Position numbers and translations under genes: made by a program. This document shows, one piece after another, positions 7,766 through 15,340 of a stretch of 24,200 bases of DNA; positions within the stretch are counted from its first letter, which is position 1, and the number at the start of each line of letters is the position of its first letter. The stretch covers positions 1 through 24,200 of the forward strand of contig JAVCCG010000026.1 of NCBI GenBank assembly GCA_030765605.1. Direction: 5' to 3'. A model generated the notes under the pieces. The model had not been told where the DNA came from, made no database searches, and saw only the letters and a list, made by a program, of their open reading frames with translations. Source of the DNA: Candidatus Alcyoniella australis. GTDB taxonomy: Bacteria > Lernaellota > Lernaellaia > JAVCCG01 > Alcyoniellaceae.

Positions 7766-9722
7766 CGCCGCGTCTAAGGAGCGGCTGCCGCCCGATGTAC
7801 TTCTGGGTGTACGGCACCAGGTGCAACAAGTTAAAGGGCTTCTGTGATGGATCGTCTGAGATGCAGTACTCGATGAACACCAGGCGCCAGTCCTTCTTGT
7901 AGACCTTGCCCGTGATGTTCTCTACCGAGATCGTCATTGCCTTTTGACGGATGTCGGTTTTCCATTTCTTGGGCAAATAAACAGTATTTTGCGGTGTTAC
8001 AAGATAGCGTGTGCGGTCGATGATCCCGAGTTTGATGATGATGTCGGCCATGGCCCGCAGTCCGAACAGCAGTTGATCGTCGGCCCCTGGGCCGTTGACC
8101 GCGATGAACAACGATCCGATGTGTTTTTCCTTTAAATAATTGATCAGCATCGGCATAAAGATCCGCTCGGCGTGCAGCAGCGGGAAGCGTAGGGGCAGGT
8201 GGGCCGTGCTGTTGAACAGCACGCGCTCGATATTGGGGTGCTTTTCGATAAACTCGTCGAAGATGCCGATGAATTCCTCTGCGAGCAAGAACCCGGGGTC
8301 GAAGTCGAGGATGTGCAGGGTGCCTTTTTTGCAGCCTCGGGTGTAGGCGGTGATCTCGAACTTGTCCTGCGCAATGGTCCTTTGGGGGGGCGTGAATGTC
8401 ATCCGGCCATCCAGCTCCTGGGGAATGCGTTTGATGTCGACCCGCTCCCCGAGGTTGATGACCACGGCGTCCTTGCCGTTGCGCACCGAATCGAACAGGT
8501 AGTTCATGGCCACGGCGAACTTGTGTGTGCCGCGCTCGCCCTCGAGGATGATGCACCCGTCGCGTTCGAACTCTTCGGCATTTCTTTTATCGGCATTATC
8601 GTAGATCAGCTTGTCGATCTCGCTGATGCCGAATGAGACGACGCTTTTCCCTTGGCTGTTGCTTGTATTCTGTTGGTCTTCCTTCTCTGATTGTTTTCTA
8701 CGCTTGGCCTGAATGATCTGGTGGTGCATTGAGACGAAAATTCTGAACACGGGATCATCGACTCTGATTTTAAAGGGATGCTTGCCGAACACGTGGCGCT
8801 GGTAGCGGCTCTTGGTGATTTCGATGATCTTGACCTTGTATTCTGAGCGCTCGTCCCAGTCGAGGGTGATAACGATATCGGCCAGGAATTCGACGTCGGA
8901 GATCAGCGGCGACGAGCCGTTGTCCAGCGAGGATTGATCCTGCTCGTAGAGGAAAATGCTCAGGGGAACGTGGCGTGAGAAGAGGGTGAAGATGCGGTAG
9001 AGCTGCTCGCGGGTCAGCGGATTGCACGAGAAGACGTTGAGGCTGTCTACGACAATCGCCAGGATTCGGTCGAGTTTCTTGCTGCCGGCCCGCGATTCCT
9101 CGATCAGGCGCGAGATCTGTTTGAAGCGCTGCCAGAAAACGTTGTCAGCCGGCTGATCTCCCTCCTCGAGAAACCGTGGCGAGAGCTTGGGAAAAAGCAC
9201 CACGCGCTGCTCTTGTGCATCCTCGACCACTTTTTCAAACAGCAGCCGACGGTGCTCGGTCTCGTCCGGTAGCGGGATCGAGCCCTCGGATTTAGCGATC
9301 AGCTGGTAATTCTCCAACATGGCATATTTTGGTTTTGGACCCTTGAGCTTTTCACAGATCATGCGTCGACCGACCTCGATCAGCGGCGTGAGAGCCTGCT
9401 CGATGGAGTAATAGACGCATACTCCTTTATCCCGGACGTGGTCCGATAGACATTGGCCTTTGATATCGCACTTGGCGAGGAAAGCCTTGGACAGAATCTC
9501 AAGGGCCAGTGTCGATTTGCCCAGTCCGGCCGGTCCCTTGAGCAACACCGTGACTCCTTGGTTGAACCAACTCCAGAAAGGATCGCCTGCAGCCATGTCC
9601 GTTCCGGGCAGGACGATTCCCCTGGGCTTGCAGTCCTCGCTCAGCTCGTCGAGCAGGCCGTTGAGGGTGTTGATACCCGTGTCGATTACCATCGAGTCGG
9701 GATCTTTTATACTGTTATCCAT
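7758..9722 (-). CDS. KaiC/RAD55-like two-domain RecA-fold ATPase
   Basis: The 654-residue protein has two KaiC-like RecA-fold halves. The first carries an intact Walker A (GPAGLGKST, 63-71), an acidic motif in the position of KaiC's catalytic Glu pair but reading SIEQ (Glu108 followed by Gln), Walker B LAIVVDSLNVF (Asp226), and the KaiC-family signature ITKSRYQRHVFGKHPFKI (about 302-319). A charged linker (about 340-360) leads to a second half that starts FGISEIDKL. There the P-loop is degenerate (GERGTHKF, 395-402, lacking the GK[ST]), while a Walker B-like LHILDFDPG (469-477) remains. Half one should bind and hydrolyse ATP; half two is probably structural or regulatory. The C-terminus lacks an obvious membrane segment. 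Its ATG overlaps the HD gene stop (ATGGATAA), indicating translational coupling. It is not a circadian KaiC: no kaiA or kaiB is present. The family call is sound; the function is unknown. Confidence 0.8.
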   Translation of the reverse strand: MDNSIKDPDSMVIDTGINTLNGLLDELSEDCKPRGIVLPGTDMAAGDPFWSWFNQGVTVLLKGPAGLGKSTLALEILSKAFLAKCDIKGQCLSDHVRDKGVCVYYSIEQALTPLIEVGRRMICEKLKGPKPKYAMLENYQLIAKSEGSIPLPDETEHRRLLFEKVVEDAQEQRVVLFPKLSPRFLEEGDQPADNVFWQRFKQISRLIEESRAGSKKLDRILAIVVDSLNVFSCNPLTREQLYRIFTLFSRHVPLSIFLYEQDQSSLDNGSSPLISDVEFLADIVITLDWDERSEYKVKIIEITKSRYQRHVFGKHPFKIRVDDPVFRIFVSMHHQIIQAKRRKQSEKEDQQNTSNSQGKSVVSFGISEIDKLIYDNADKRNAEEFERDGCIILEGERGTHKFAVAMNYLFDSVRNGKDAVVINLGERVDIKRIPQELDGRMTFTPPQRTIAQDKFEITAYTRGCKKGTLHILDFDPGFLLAEEFIGIFDEFIEKHPNIERVLFNSTAHLPLRFPLLHAERIFMPMLINYLKEKHIGSLFIAVNGPGADDQLLFGLRAMADIIIKLGIIDRTRYLVTPQNTVYLPKKWKTDIRQKAMTISVENITGKVYKKDWRLVFIEYCISDDPSQKPFNLLHLVPYTQKYIGRQPLLRRGVT

Positions 9723-11196
9723 TGTCCGCTTCCTCTTCGAACAGGGATTTCAGGGCCGTGACGAATTGCGTTTTCACAGTCTCGACCTGGTTGTCGTTCG
9801 ATTTCTGGTTAGAAGGTTTTTCAGGCAAAACGATGTTCAACGTCCATTCGCCGTCCATCGGCACAATTCGCAGAATGAATTTATCGTTGTTGTTTTTAAA
9901 GTATTCAGGGATCAGCGGGTCTGAGGGATGCTGCTCGGCCTCGTCCCTTAAGGGCCTGCTCCACAGGCCGGAGAGCCGTTCGAGCCTGCGGGCGATCATT
10001 TTCAATTGTTCGATGTCGTGGATGCCGCTTTCGTTGGAGAGCATTTGCCACGAGAAATAGCTTTTGCCGAACACGCCGAAGCGCAGCCGGAACATCGCAT
10101 TGATCACGTTTAACAGCTTGTACTGCGCCAGGTTGGGCTCGAGAGCTAAACGCAAATTGCCTTCTACCGACTTGAACAGGTGGCCGTTGAACGAGACGCG
10201 GCAGGCGCGGATCTCGAGGTCCATTTGTTTGTAGATCGGCCACCAGGTTTTAATCAGGCTCATCTTGTTTTGCAGGTCTTCGATGAACTTTTGGAGCAAC
10301 ACACCCTTTTTTGATAGGAGCTTTTCCGAGGGGAAGACCAGCAGCGAGCGGCTCGTCAGGTCGATCGTACAGCCGACGATCTGCTGGCGTAGATCAGCCT
10401 TCTTGGTAGCGGTTTGTGAGGCAAACAGGTCCTTGATTAGGAACTCGGGCAGGGTCCTATGGTATGAGATGTCCATTTCGTCGGCCAGGGCCAGGATCGC
10501 GCCCAGCCAGGCGATGCGCAGCGGGCCGAAGCGCTCGACGCATACATTGTCCAGGAACATCGTGCTTAGCAGCTTGTCAGCGATTTTGCGCTCGTGCAGC
10601 AGCGAAACCAGCGCGACCTGTTGAGCGATATGCTCGTCGAACAGCCCCATCTCGTTGTGGTGCATCAGAATGTAATAGTACGAGTAAAAGGCGTGATGTG
10701 GGTCCGCTTCGCCGTCGAGCGCATCTTTGATGTTTTGGTCCAGATGCTTCTCTGTGATGGCGGCTTTCTTTTCCTGTGTATCTTTGGCTATCTCTTGAGT
10801 CAGGGCATCGATGGCTCGCTCGATTTTTTGTAGCGATCGAGCTTTAGGAGCGATATAGGTGCCGTCCTCATCAAATAAATAGTCGTCCACCGCCTCCCGT
10901 TTCCTGCTTTTGTAGCGGTTCTTATACATCCGCCCAATGTCATGCAGGTAGATCGAGCAGAGCAGGATGAAGATCTCCACCTGGTTCAGGGGGATCGCTT
11001 GTCTGTCGCCCTTGATGATGTCGTTGCAGATTCGCTCGACGTTCTGAATGTGCGTCAGGCCCGAGTGGCTGGCTCCGTCGTCAGGCATCGCGCTGATCCA
11101 GCGCTGTGCGAGCTGCTCAACGGTCTGAAAACTCGGGTAGAGCTTTAATGCGGAACCCTGATCGAACTCCTGCAAACGCTTGCGAAGATACGACAC
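9715..11196 (-). CDS. HD-domain phosphohydrolase-like protein paired with the KaiC-like ATPase
   Basis: This 493-residue soluble protein has an N-terminal HD-type metal-dependent phosphohydrolase domain. Candidate metal ligands are His44/His49 (HSGLTHIQNVERI), the HD pair His85-Asp86 (IYLHDIGR), His179-His180 (LMHHNEMG), His201 (LLHERK) and Asp239/Asp242 (LALADEMDISYHR). The arrangement resembles the HD-CE type of prokaryotic conflict-associated HD domains; that assignment is from memory of the motif layout. A highly charged insert of about 70 residues (95-165) separates the HD pair from the later histidines. The C-terminal half (about 260-493) is alpha/beta, resembles nothing I recognise, and could be a sensor or effector-binding region. 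The start is GTG at 11194-11196, with GAGG five bases upstream; an ATG at 11210 is out of frame. It overlaps the KaiC-like gene by 8 bp. Confidence 0.72.
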   Translation of the reverse strand: MSYLRKRLQEFDQGSALKLYPSFQTVEQLAQRWISAMPDDGASHSGLTHIQNVERICNDIIKGDRQAIPLNQVEIFILLCSIYLHDIGRMYKNRYKSRKREAVDDYLFDEDGTYIAPKARSLQKIERAIDALTQEIAKDTQEKKAAITEKHLDQNIKDALDGEADPHHAFYSYYYILMHHNEMGLFDEHIAQQVALVSLLHERKIADKLLSTMFLDNVCVERFGPLRIAWLGAILALADEMDISYHRTLPEFLIKDLFASQTATKKADLRQQIVGCTIDLTSRSLLVFPSEKLLSKKGVLLQKFIEDLQNKMSLIKTWWPIYKQMDLEIRACRVSFNGHLFKSVEGNLRLALEPNLAQYKLLNVINAMFRLRFGVFGKSYFSWQMLSNESGIHDIEQLKMIARRLERLSGLWSRPLRDEAEQHPSDPLIPEYFKNNNDKFILRIVPMDGEWTLNIVLPEKPSNQKSNDNQVETVKTQFVTALKSLFEEEADNG

Positions 11197-11243
11197 AGCA
11201 GCCTCGACATATGTTTAAGAATAAAAAATTCAGATATGACATA

Positions 11244-11270
11244 ATTATCACTGCCCGGATAAAAAGTAAA
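11244..11270 (-). promoter_or_regulatory. Candidate promoter of the HD-KaiC operon
   Basis: On the minus strand TTTACT (11270-11265) precedes GATAAT (11249-11244, five of six matches to the -10 consensus) with a short 15-base spacer. The 11197-11290 stretch is strikingly AT-rich compared with the rest of the window, as expected for a promoter region of a separately controlled unit. Spacing is suboptimal, so this is tentative. Confidence 0.38.
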
Positions 11271-11297
11271 TCTACTCGGTCGTAATAGCTGGAAACT

Positions 11298-11327
11298 AAA
11301 GCCCGGGAGCATCGGCCCCCGGGCTTT
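11298..11327 (-). terminator. Intrinsic terminator after the CreD-like gene (bidirectional form)
   Basis: The perfect inverted repeat AAAGCCCGGG (11298-11307) and CCCGGGCTTT (11318-11327) encloses a 10-base loop. It lies about 25 bases beyond the stop of the minus-strand CreD-like gene. The U-tract is better in the plus direction (six T) than in the minus direction (TTTAGTTT), but the only gene nearby that needs it is on the minus strand. It insulates the HD-KaiC operon from its upstream neighbour. Confidence 0.75.
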
Positions 11328-11351
11328 TTTGTGCGTGCGGCTGTCTTGCGA

Positions 11352-12656
11352 TCAGCCTTGCGTAGGCTGCGGCGGTGGGGGCGGAGTCGGTGGAGCGGGC
11401 CGTTTGCGCGTGAATTTCTCATTCCAGTTGATGCGGCCGGTGAGCTGCATGATCACGAACAGCGTGACGATCGAGCCGATGGTCACGATCAAGCCGGTCC
11501 AGCCCTTATAGAAGTGGGCGTAGGAGAACAGTATCAGGTAGACGATCTGGGCCAGCCCGGCCTCCAGCGCGGCGAAGCGCAATCCCACGGCCAGCCGCAA
11601 ATAGCTCACCACCAGGAACAGCGAGACCGCCGAGCTTAGCAGGAACGAGGTCAGCAGGCCCACGTGATCTACGGTGTAGGTCATCAGCAGATGGAAAGCG
11701 AAGAACGCTGCCGAGAGGAATAGGTAGTGTATCGGGTGCAGGTCGATGCCCTTGAGCAGCGAAATCACGAACATCCAGACGAAGAAAAACAGCAGGCTCA
11801 CCGGCGCGAACAGGCTGATCTGCGAGGCCACGGGCCCGGGGTTGAGCTTGTGCGGCATCTCCATGCCGATGTTGAATCCCGAGATCAGGCTGGCGAAGCT
11901 CCAGTCCAGGTTCCAGCCGTCGCCGACCGCGGTTTTGGTCGTGGGCGACATCGAACCGTCCGGGAAATCGATGGCCTTGAAGTTGGTGTGCATCGTCAGG
12001 TTGAAGTCTTTGATGCGGTTGACGTTGTCGCCAAGGGCGTAGCGCCAGGAATCCAGGCCGCGACTGGTGTAGCTGATGTTGAACGGCACGCGATCGCCTT
12101 GCTTGATCGGCACTTGCTCGACGATGACCTTCTCGCCGCCCGAAGAGACCGGCGTGACCTGTGCATCGCTTTGGCCGTTGACCTCGAACGTGAACTCGTC
12201 GTACGAGGCGCGCATGGTCGGAAAGCGATAGGTGATAATCAGGAAGCCGTCCTGCTCGTCCGGGTGGGTGTAGCTGTACTCGCCGTTGAAACTCACCCCA
12301 TAGGTCGCGTACCACAGCAGGCCCTTGCGCCGGTGTTGCAGGTCAAAAGCCACATCGATCTGCGATGAGTCCAGCAGCACAGGACGGCGCTCGAACACGC
12401 GCTTTTCTTTGCTTACGACCTGGGTGCGGTTGGTCTGCGGATCGGTGACGCTCTCGCGCTCAATGCGCGTGGTCCACCAGCCGAACTCGACCTCGGGCGC
12501 GTATTGCGCCTGCGGTTCGCCCCATAGCCCGGCGACCTCTTCGGAGAGCCGCGCGGAGAAAGAGTTGGAGCGGGTCAGGGTCACCGTGCCCAACACCAGC
12601 CAGGCCACGCTGACCACAACGTAGATCACTACCAGAGCGGCTATCCGCTTCGCCAT
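11352..12656 (-). CDS. creD: CreD-like inner-membrane protein
   Basis: The 434-residue protein has an N-terminal membrane anchor (AALVVIYVVVSVAWLVLGTV), a large extracytoplasmic beta-rich domain (about 35-290) and a C-terminal bundle of hydrophobic segments. The C-terminal part contains LHPIHYLFLSAAFFAFHLLM and ends LTGRINWNEKF, matching the layout of CreD, whose members have LHPMQYLLVG and a terminal 'LTRNIDW'. CreD is an envelope-integrity protein in enterobacteria; its molecular activity is poorly known. A Pro-rich cytoplasmic tail (PPTPPPPPQP) ends the protein. The start at 12654-12656 is chosen because GGAGG lies seven bases upstream and the anchor follows at once; the frame is open to 12713. 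No creBC two-component genes are adjacent. Confidence 0.72.
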   Translation of the reverse strand: MAKRIAALVVIYVVVSVAWLVLGTVTLTRSNSFSARLSEEVAGLWGEPQAQYAPEVEFGWWTTRIERESVTDPQTNRTQVVSKEKRVFERRPVLLDSSQIDVAFDLQHRRKGLLWYATYGVSFNGEYSYTHPDEQDGFLIITYRFPTMRASYDEFTFEVNGQSDAQVTPVSSGGEKVIVEQVPIKQGDRVPFNISYTSRGLDSWRYALGDNVNRIKDFNLTMHTNFKAIDFPDGSMSPTTKTAVGDGWNLDWSFASLISGFNIGMEMPHKLNPGPVASQISLFAPVSLLFFFVWMFVISLLKGIDLHPIHYLFLSAAFFAFHLLMTYTVDHVGLLTSFLLSSAVSLFLVVSYLRLAVGLRFAALEAGLAQIVYLILFSYAHFYKGWTGLIVTIGSIVTLFVIMQLTGRINWNEKFTRKRPAPPTPPPPPQPTQG

Positions 12657-12697
12657 CACAACACCTCCAGGGTTTTGTCTATATTGACGACCGCCTG

Positions 12698-12713
12698 GCA
12701 GAAAAAGTTCCAA
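12698..12713 (-). promoter_or_regulatory. Possible sigma-54-type promoter before the CreD-like gene
   Basis: On the minus strand TTGGAACTTTTTCTGCC has the defining GG-N10-GC spacing of -24/-12 promoters (GG at 12711-12710, GC at 12699-12698) and five of six matches to TGGCAC. The element ends about 40 bases before the ATG, leaving a short leader with the SD. No activator gene is visible nearby and such matches arise by chance in GC-rich DNA, so confidence is low. Confidence 0.28.
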
Positions 12714-12900
12714 AGGGGGGTAAATTTCTAGGCACCGTTGAGGCAGCTTGGAGCTGCACTAAAACTCGCAAGCGGACCTTGCACGTATTTCAACGATGAT
12801 CTCCGCGACACGGGACGGATCGTTGGTCAACTAACAGCGTAATCCGCGAGTTTTGCCCCGGCTCATAGCCGGCGCTGCTTGTCGCGTGTTCTGCCGAGGC

Positions 12901-15330
12901 TCAAGGCCGCTTGGGAAAGCTCAGGGTGACGGCCAGGGCGATCAGGTAGCACGCCAGGCCGCAGGTCAGGGCCACGGAGAACCCGGCGATCAGTGCCACG
13001 GCCACGGCCAGCACCGAGGCCAGCACGCCGGCTGCGCCGTTGACACCCCAGACCCAGGGGATCAGTCCGGCCGAGCGTTCGCCCATGATTGTAATTCCCA
13101 GGGGGAAGGGCATGCCCAGCAGTAATCCAACGGGCAGCAGCGACGCCGCGACCACCACCACCTTGGCCGGGGTCGACCAGTGGATGCAGAGGTAGATCAG
13201 GTCGGGCAGCAGTCGGATGTAAAGTGCCAGCAATACGGCCAGACCCAGCAGTACAAAACGCAGCGCGCGTCGCGGGTTGGCGCCCATGCGCGTGGTCAGG
13301 GCCGAGCCGATGCCTGAGAAGGCCAGCAGCGAGAACAGGATCACGGTCAGTGAGTAGACCGGGTGCCCCATCAGCAAAATGAAGCGCTGCAACAGCGGGA
13401 TCTCGACCAGCATGAAGCCCAGACCCAGGCAGCAGAAGTAGGCCAGGAAGCCCGCGCGGTTGGTAATCCGTTCGGCGTTGCGGCGCGCCTTGAGCCACAG
13501 CGGGCCGAAGACGAAGATCAGCACCAGGATCGACGAGACCAGCAGCAGGGCGAACAGCAGGAACACCGCGCGGTAGTTGAACGCCTGGCCCGTGCCGCTT
13601 TGATAGGGCCGGTAGCGCAGGCCGAAGCCCGAGCGCAGCACGTCAACGGGTTTGATCATCTGGAAGAAAAACGGCGAGTCGTCGCTGCTCGGCGTCAGGT
13701 CGTAGGGATAATCGGCGATGAATTGGTCCAGGTCGCGCACCGTAATCAGATCGACGTAGGGGCCCGGCGGGTTGTCGCGGCCCGGCAGGTAGATCGGCGT
13801 GAAGCTCATCTGATCGCAGGTTTGCTCGATGGCCGCGATCTCCTGTTCGCTGAATTGCCCGCGCTTGATTAATACCGACGAGGTGCCGTGCGGCCCGTCG
13901 GCCACGTTGGCGTTGTTGACCACCGCGATGCTGCGCTCGAAGTCGTCCAGGCCCAGCCGCTGGAACATCGTGCGCGCTAGGCAGACCACGCGCAGAGTCT
14001 GGCGCGGTGGCTCCCAGGTAAAGCGCGAGATCGAGTAGATCCCGCCGGGCTTGAGCCGCTGGTATACGTCCTGGAACGCCTCCACGGTGTACAGATTGTT
14101 CTCCGAGAGCACGAAGGCGCCGGCGGCCGTGGCGGCCCAGGTGTCGACCAGCGACATCTGTACGATGTCGTAGCTCGCGCCGCTCTTCTGCAGGAAGCTG
14201 CGCCCCTCGTCGATCACAACCCGCACGCCCGGATAGCGCTCGGAGAACAACGCGCCGGAATAGTCGGGGTAGACCTGCAACGAGATTTTGGCGAACAGCG
14301 GATTGATCTCCACGCCGGTGACCGAGCGTTGGTCGAAGTACATTGCCGAGAGCAGATCGCGTCCGCCGCCGACCCCGATCACCAGCACGTCGGCATCGTG
14401 CTTGACGTGGTGCACAAGGTTGGTCACGTCCCAGGCCAGGTACTGATGCTCGCTCAGGTCGCCGTTAAAACGCGTAATCGGCGTGGCGGCCGACGAGTCG
14501 ATCCGCGCCAGCTTGCGCCCGGACTCGAGATACGGGCAGTTCGCGGACATGCCCCAGCCAAAGGGCGGCAGCGGCGTGTCCGGTTCGCCGACCTGATCGA
14601 CCACCACCCGCGAAAACGAGTTCCAACCGCTGTACTCGGGCGCTGGCCGCACCTCGCCCTTAATGAAGTCGGGCTCGAGCAGGCCGTATCGTCCGTTGAG
14701 CAGCAGCAGCAGCGCCAGCGCGCACGCACTGAACCACAGCGGCGCACGGCGCGATCCCGCGGGCCGAAACGCCGCGGCCGCGGCCAGGGCGATCAGCCCG
14801 GCGCAGACGATCACCTGGTGCGCGGGCATCAGGTGCATCAGCACGACCACGGCCAGGCAGGCCAGTCCGGCGCCGAGCAGGTCGCTGAAATAGATCGTGC
14901 CCACCTGTCGCGGATAGCGCGCAAGGGCCAGGGAGATCGTGAATCCCGAGACAACGAACGGCACGGCCAGCCCGGCGTAGACCAGGAAGACGTTGATCAT
15001 TCCCGGGAAGCTCTTGCGAAAGACGAACGGTACGCCCAAATGCCACAGGTAGGCCCCGGGCACGCACCAGGCCAGCAGCAGCGCGCCCAGCGCCAGATAG
15101 CGCCTAGTGCGCGCCGGGTCGATGCGGTCGGACAGCGCGTAGTTCAGCGCGCCGCCCGCGGCCAATCCGAACATCGCCAGCGACACGGCGACGAACGCGA
15201 AGTGGTACCACATCGTCACCGAGAACACGCGGGTCAGCGCGACCTCGAGCATCAGCGTGGCCATCGCCACCAGGAAGACGCCGAGGCAGACGTGTCCGAT
15301 CGGTTGTTGCTGTTGGTTCCCGGCGCTCAT
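12901..15330 (-). CDS. Membrane-embedded spermidine-synthase-like protein (fused transporter-like/SAM-fold)
   Basis: This 809-residue protein has three parts: an N-terminal bundle of about seven hydrophobic segments, a central soluble Rossmann domain and a C-terminal bundle of about six or seven segments. The central domain carries the spermidine-synthase/methyltransferase glycine motif VLVIGVGGGRDLLSAMYF (about 315-332) and GVEINP (about 339-344), followed by VDTWAATAAGAFVLSENNLY and LKPGGI. Members of this family are usually labelled spermidine synthase or fused MFS/spermidine synthase, but genuine aminopropyl transfer is rarely shown; the substrate is unknown. I start at the ATG at 15328-15330, just after the stop of the preceding gene (15341). 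An ATG at 15354 would overlap it and neither has a strong SD. It is the last gene of the aroE-aroK run. A 244-bp gap with no evident gene follows. Confidence 0.75.
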   Translation of the reverse strand: MSAGNQQQQPIGHVCLGVFLVAMATLMLEVALTRVFSVTMWYHFAFVAVSLAMFGLAAGGALNYALSDRIDPARTRRYLALGALLLAWCVPGAYLWHLGVPFVFRKSFPGMINVFLVYAGLAVPFVVSGFTISLALARYPRQVGTIYFSDLLGAGLACLAVVVLMHLMPAHQVIVCAGLIALAAAAAFRPAGSRRAPLWFSACALALLLLLNGRYGLLEPDFIKGEVRPAPEYSGWNSFSRVVVDQVGEPDTPLPPFGWGMSANCPYLESGRKLARIDSSAATPITRFNGDLSEHQYLAWDVTNLVHHVKHDADVLVIGVGGGRDLLSAMYFDQRSVTGVEINPLFAKISLQVYPDYSGALFSERYPGVRVVIDEGRSFLQKSGASYDIVQMSLVDTWAATAAGAFVLSENNLYTVEAFQDVYQRLKPGGIYSISRFTWEPPRQTLRVVCLARTMFQRLGLDDFERSIAVVNNANVADGPHGTSSVLIKRGQFSEQEIAAIEQTCDQMSFTPIYLPGRDNPPGPYVDLITVRDLDQFIADYPYDLTPSSDDSPFFFQMIKPVDVLRSGFGLRYRPYQSGTGQAFNYRAVFLLFALLLVSSILVLIFVFGPLWLKARRNAERITNRAGFLAYFCCLGLGFMLVEIPLLQRFILLMGHPVYSLTVILFSLLAFSGIGSALTTRMGANPRRALRFVLLGLAVLLALYIRLLPDLIYLCIHWSTPAKVVVVAASLLPVGLLLGMPFPLGITIMGERSAGLIPWVWGVNGAAGVLASVLAVAVALIAGFSVALTCGLACYLIALAVTLSFPKRP

Positions 15331-15340
15331 CGCACCGAAC

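Noticed and set aside
7758-9722. The possibility that the KaiC-like gene is a circadian clock kaiC
   Set aside because: The second half lacks a working P-loop, the Glu pair is altered, and no kaiA or kaiB is present.
12761-12854. A 9-bp inverted repeat (AAAACTCGC at 12761-12769, GCGAGTTTT at 12846-12854) with a small CCGGCT-CAT-AGCCGG hairpin beside it
   Set aside because: The arms are short with a 76-base spacer, there is no U-tract, and no direct repeats or transposase frame are near; the 244-bp gap otherwise shows nothing I can name.
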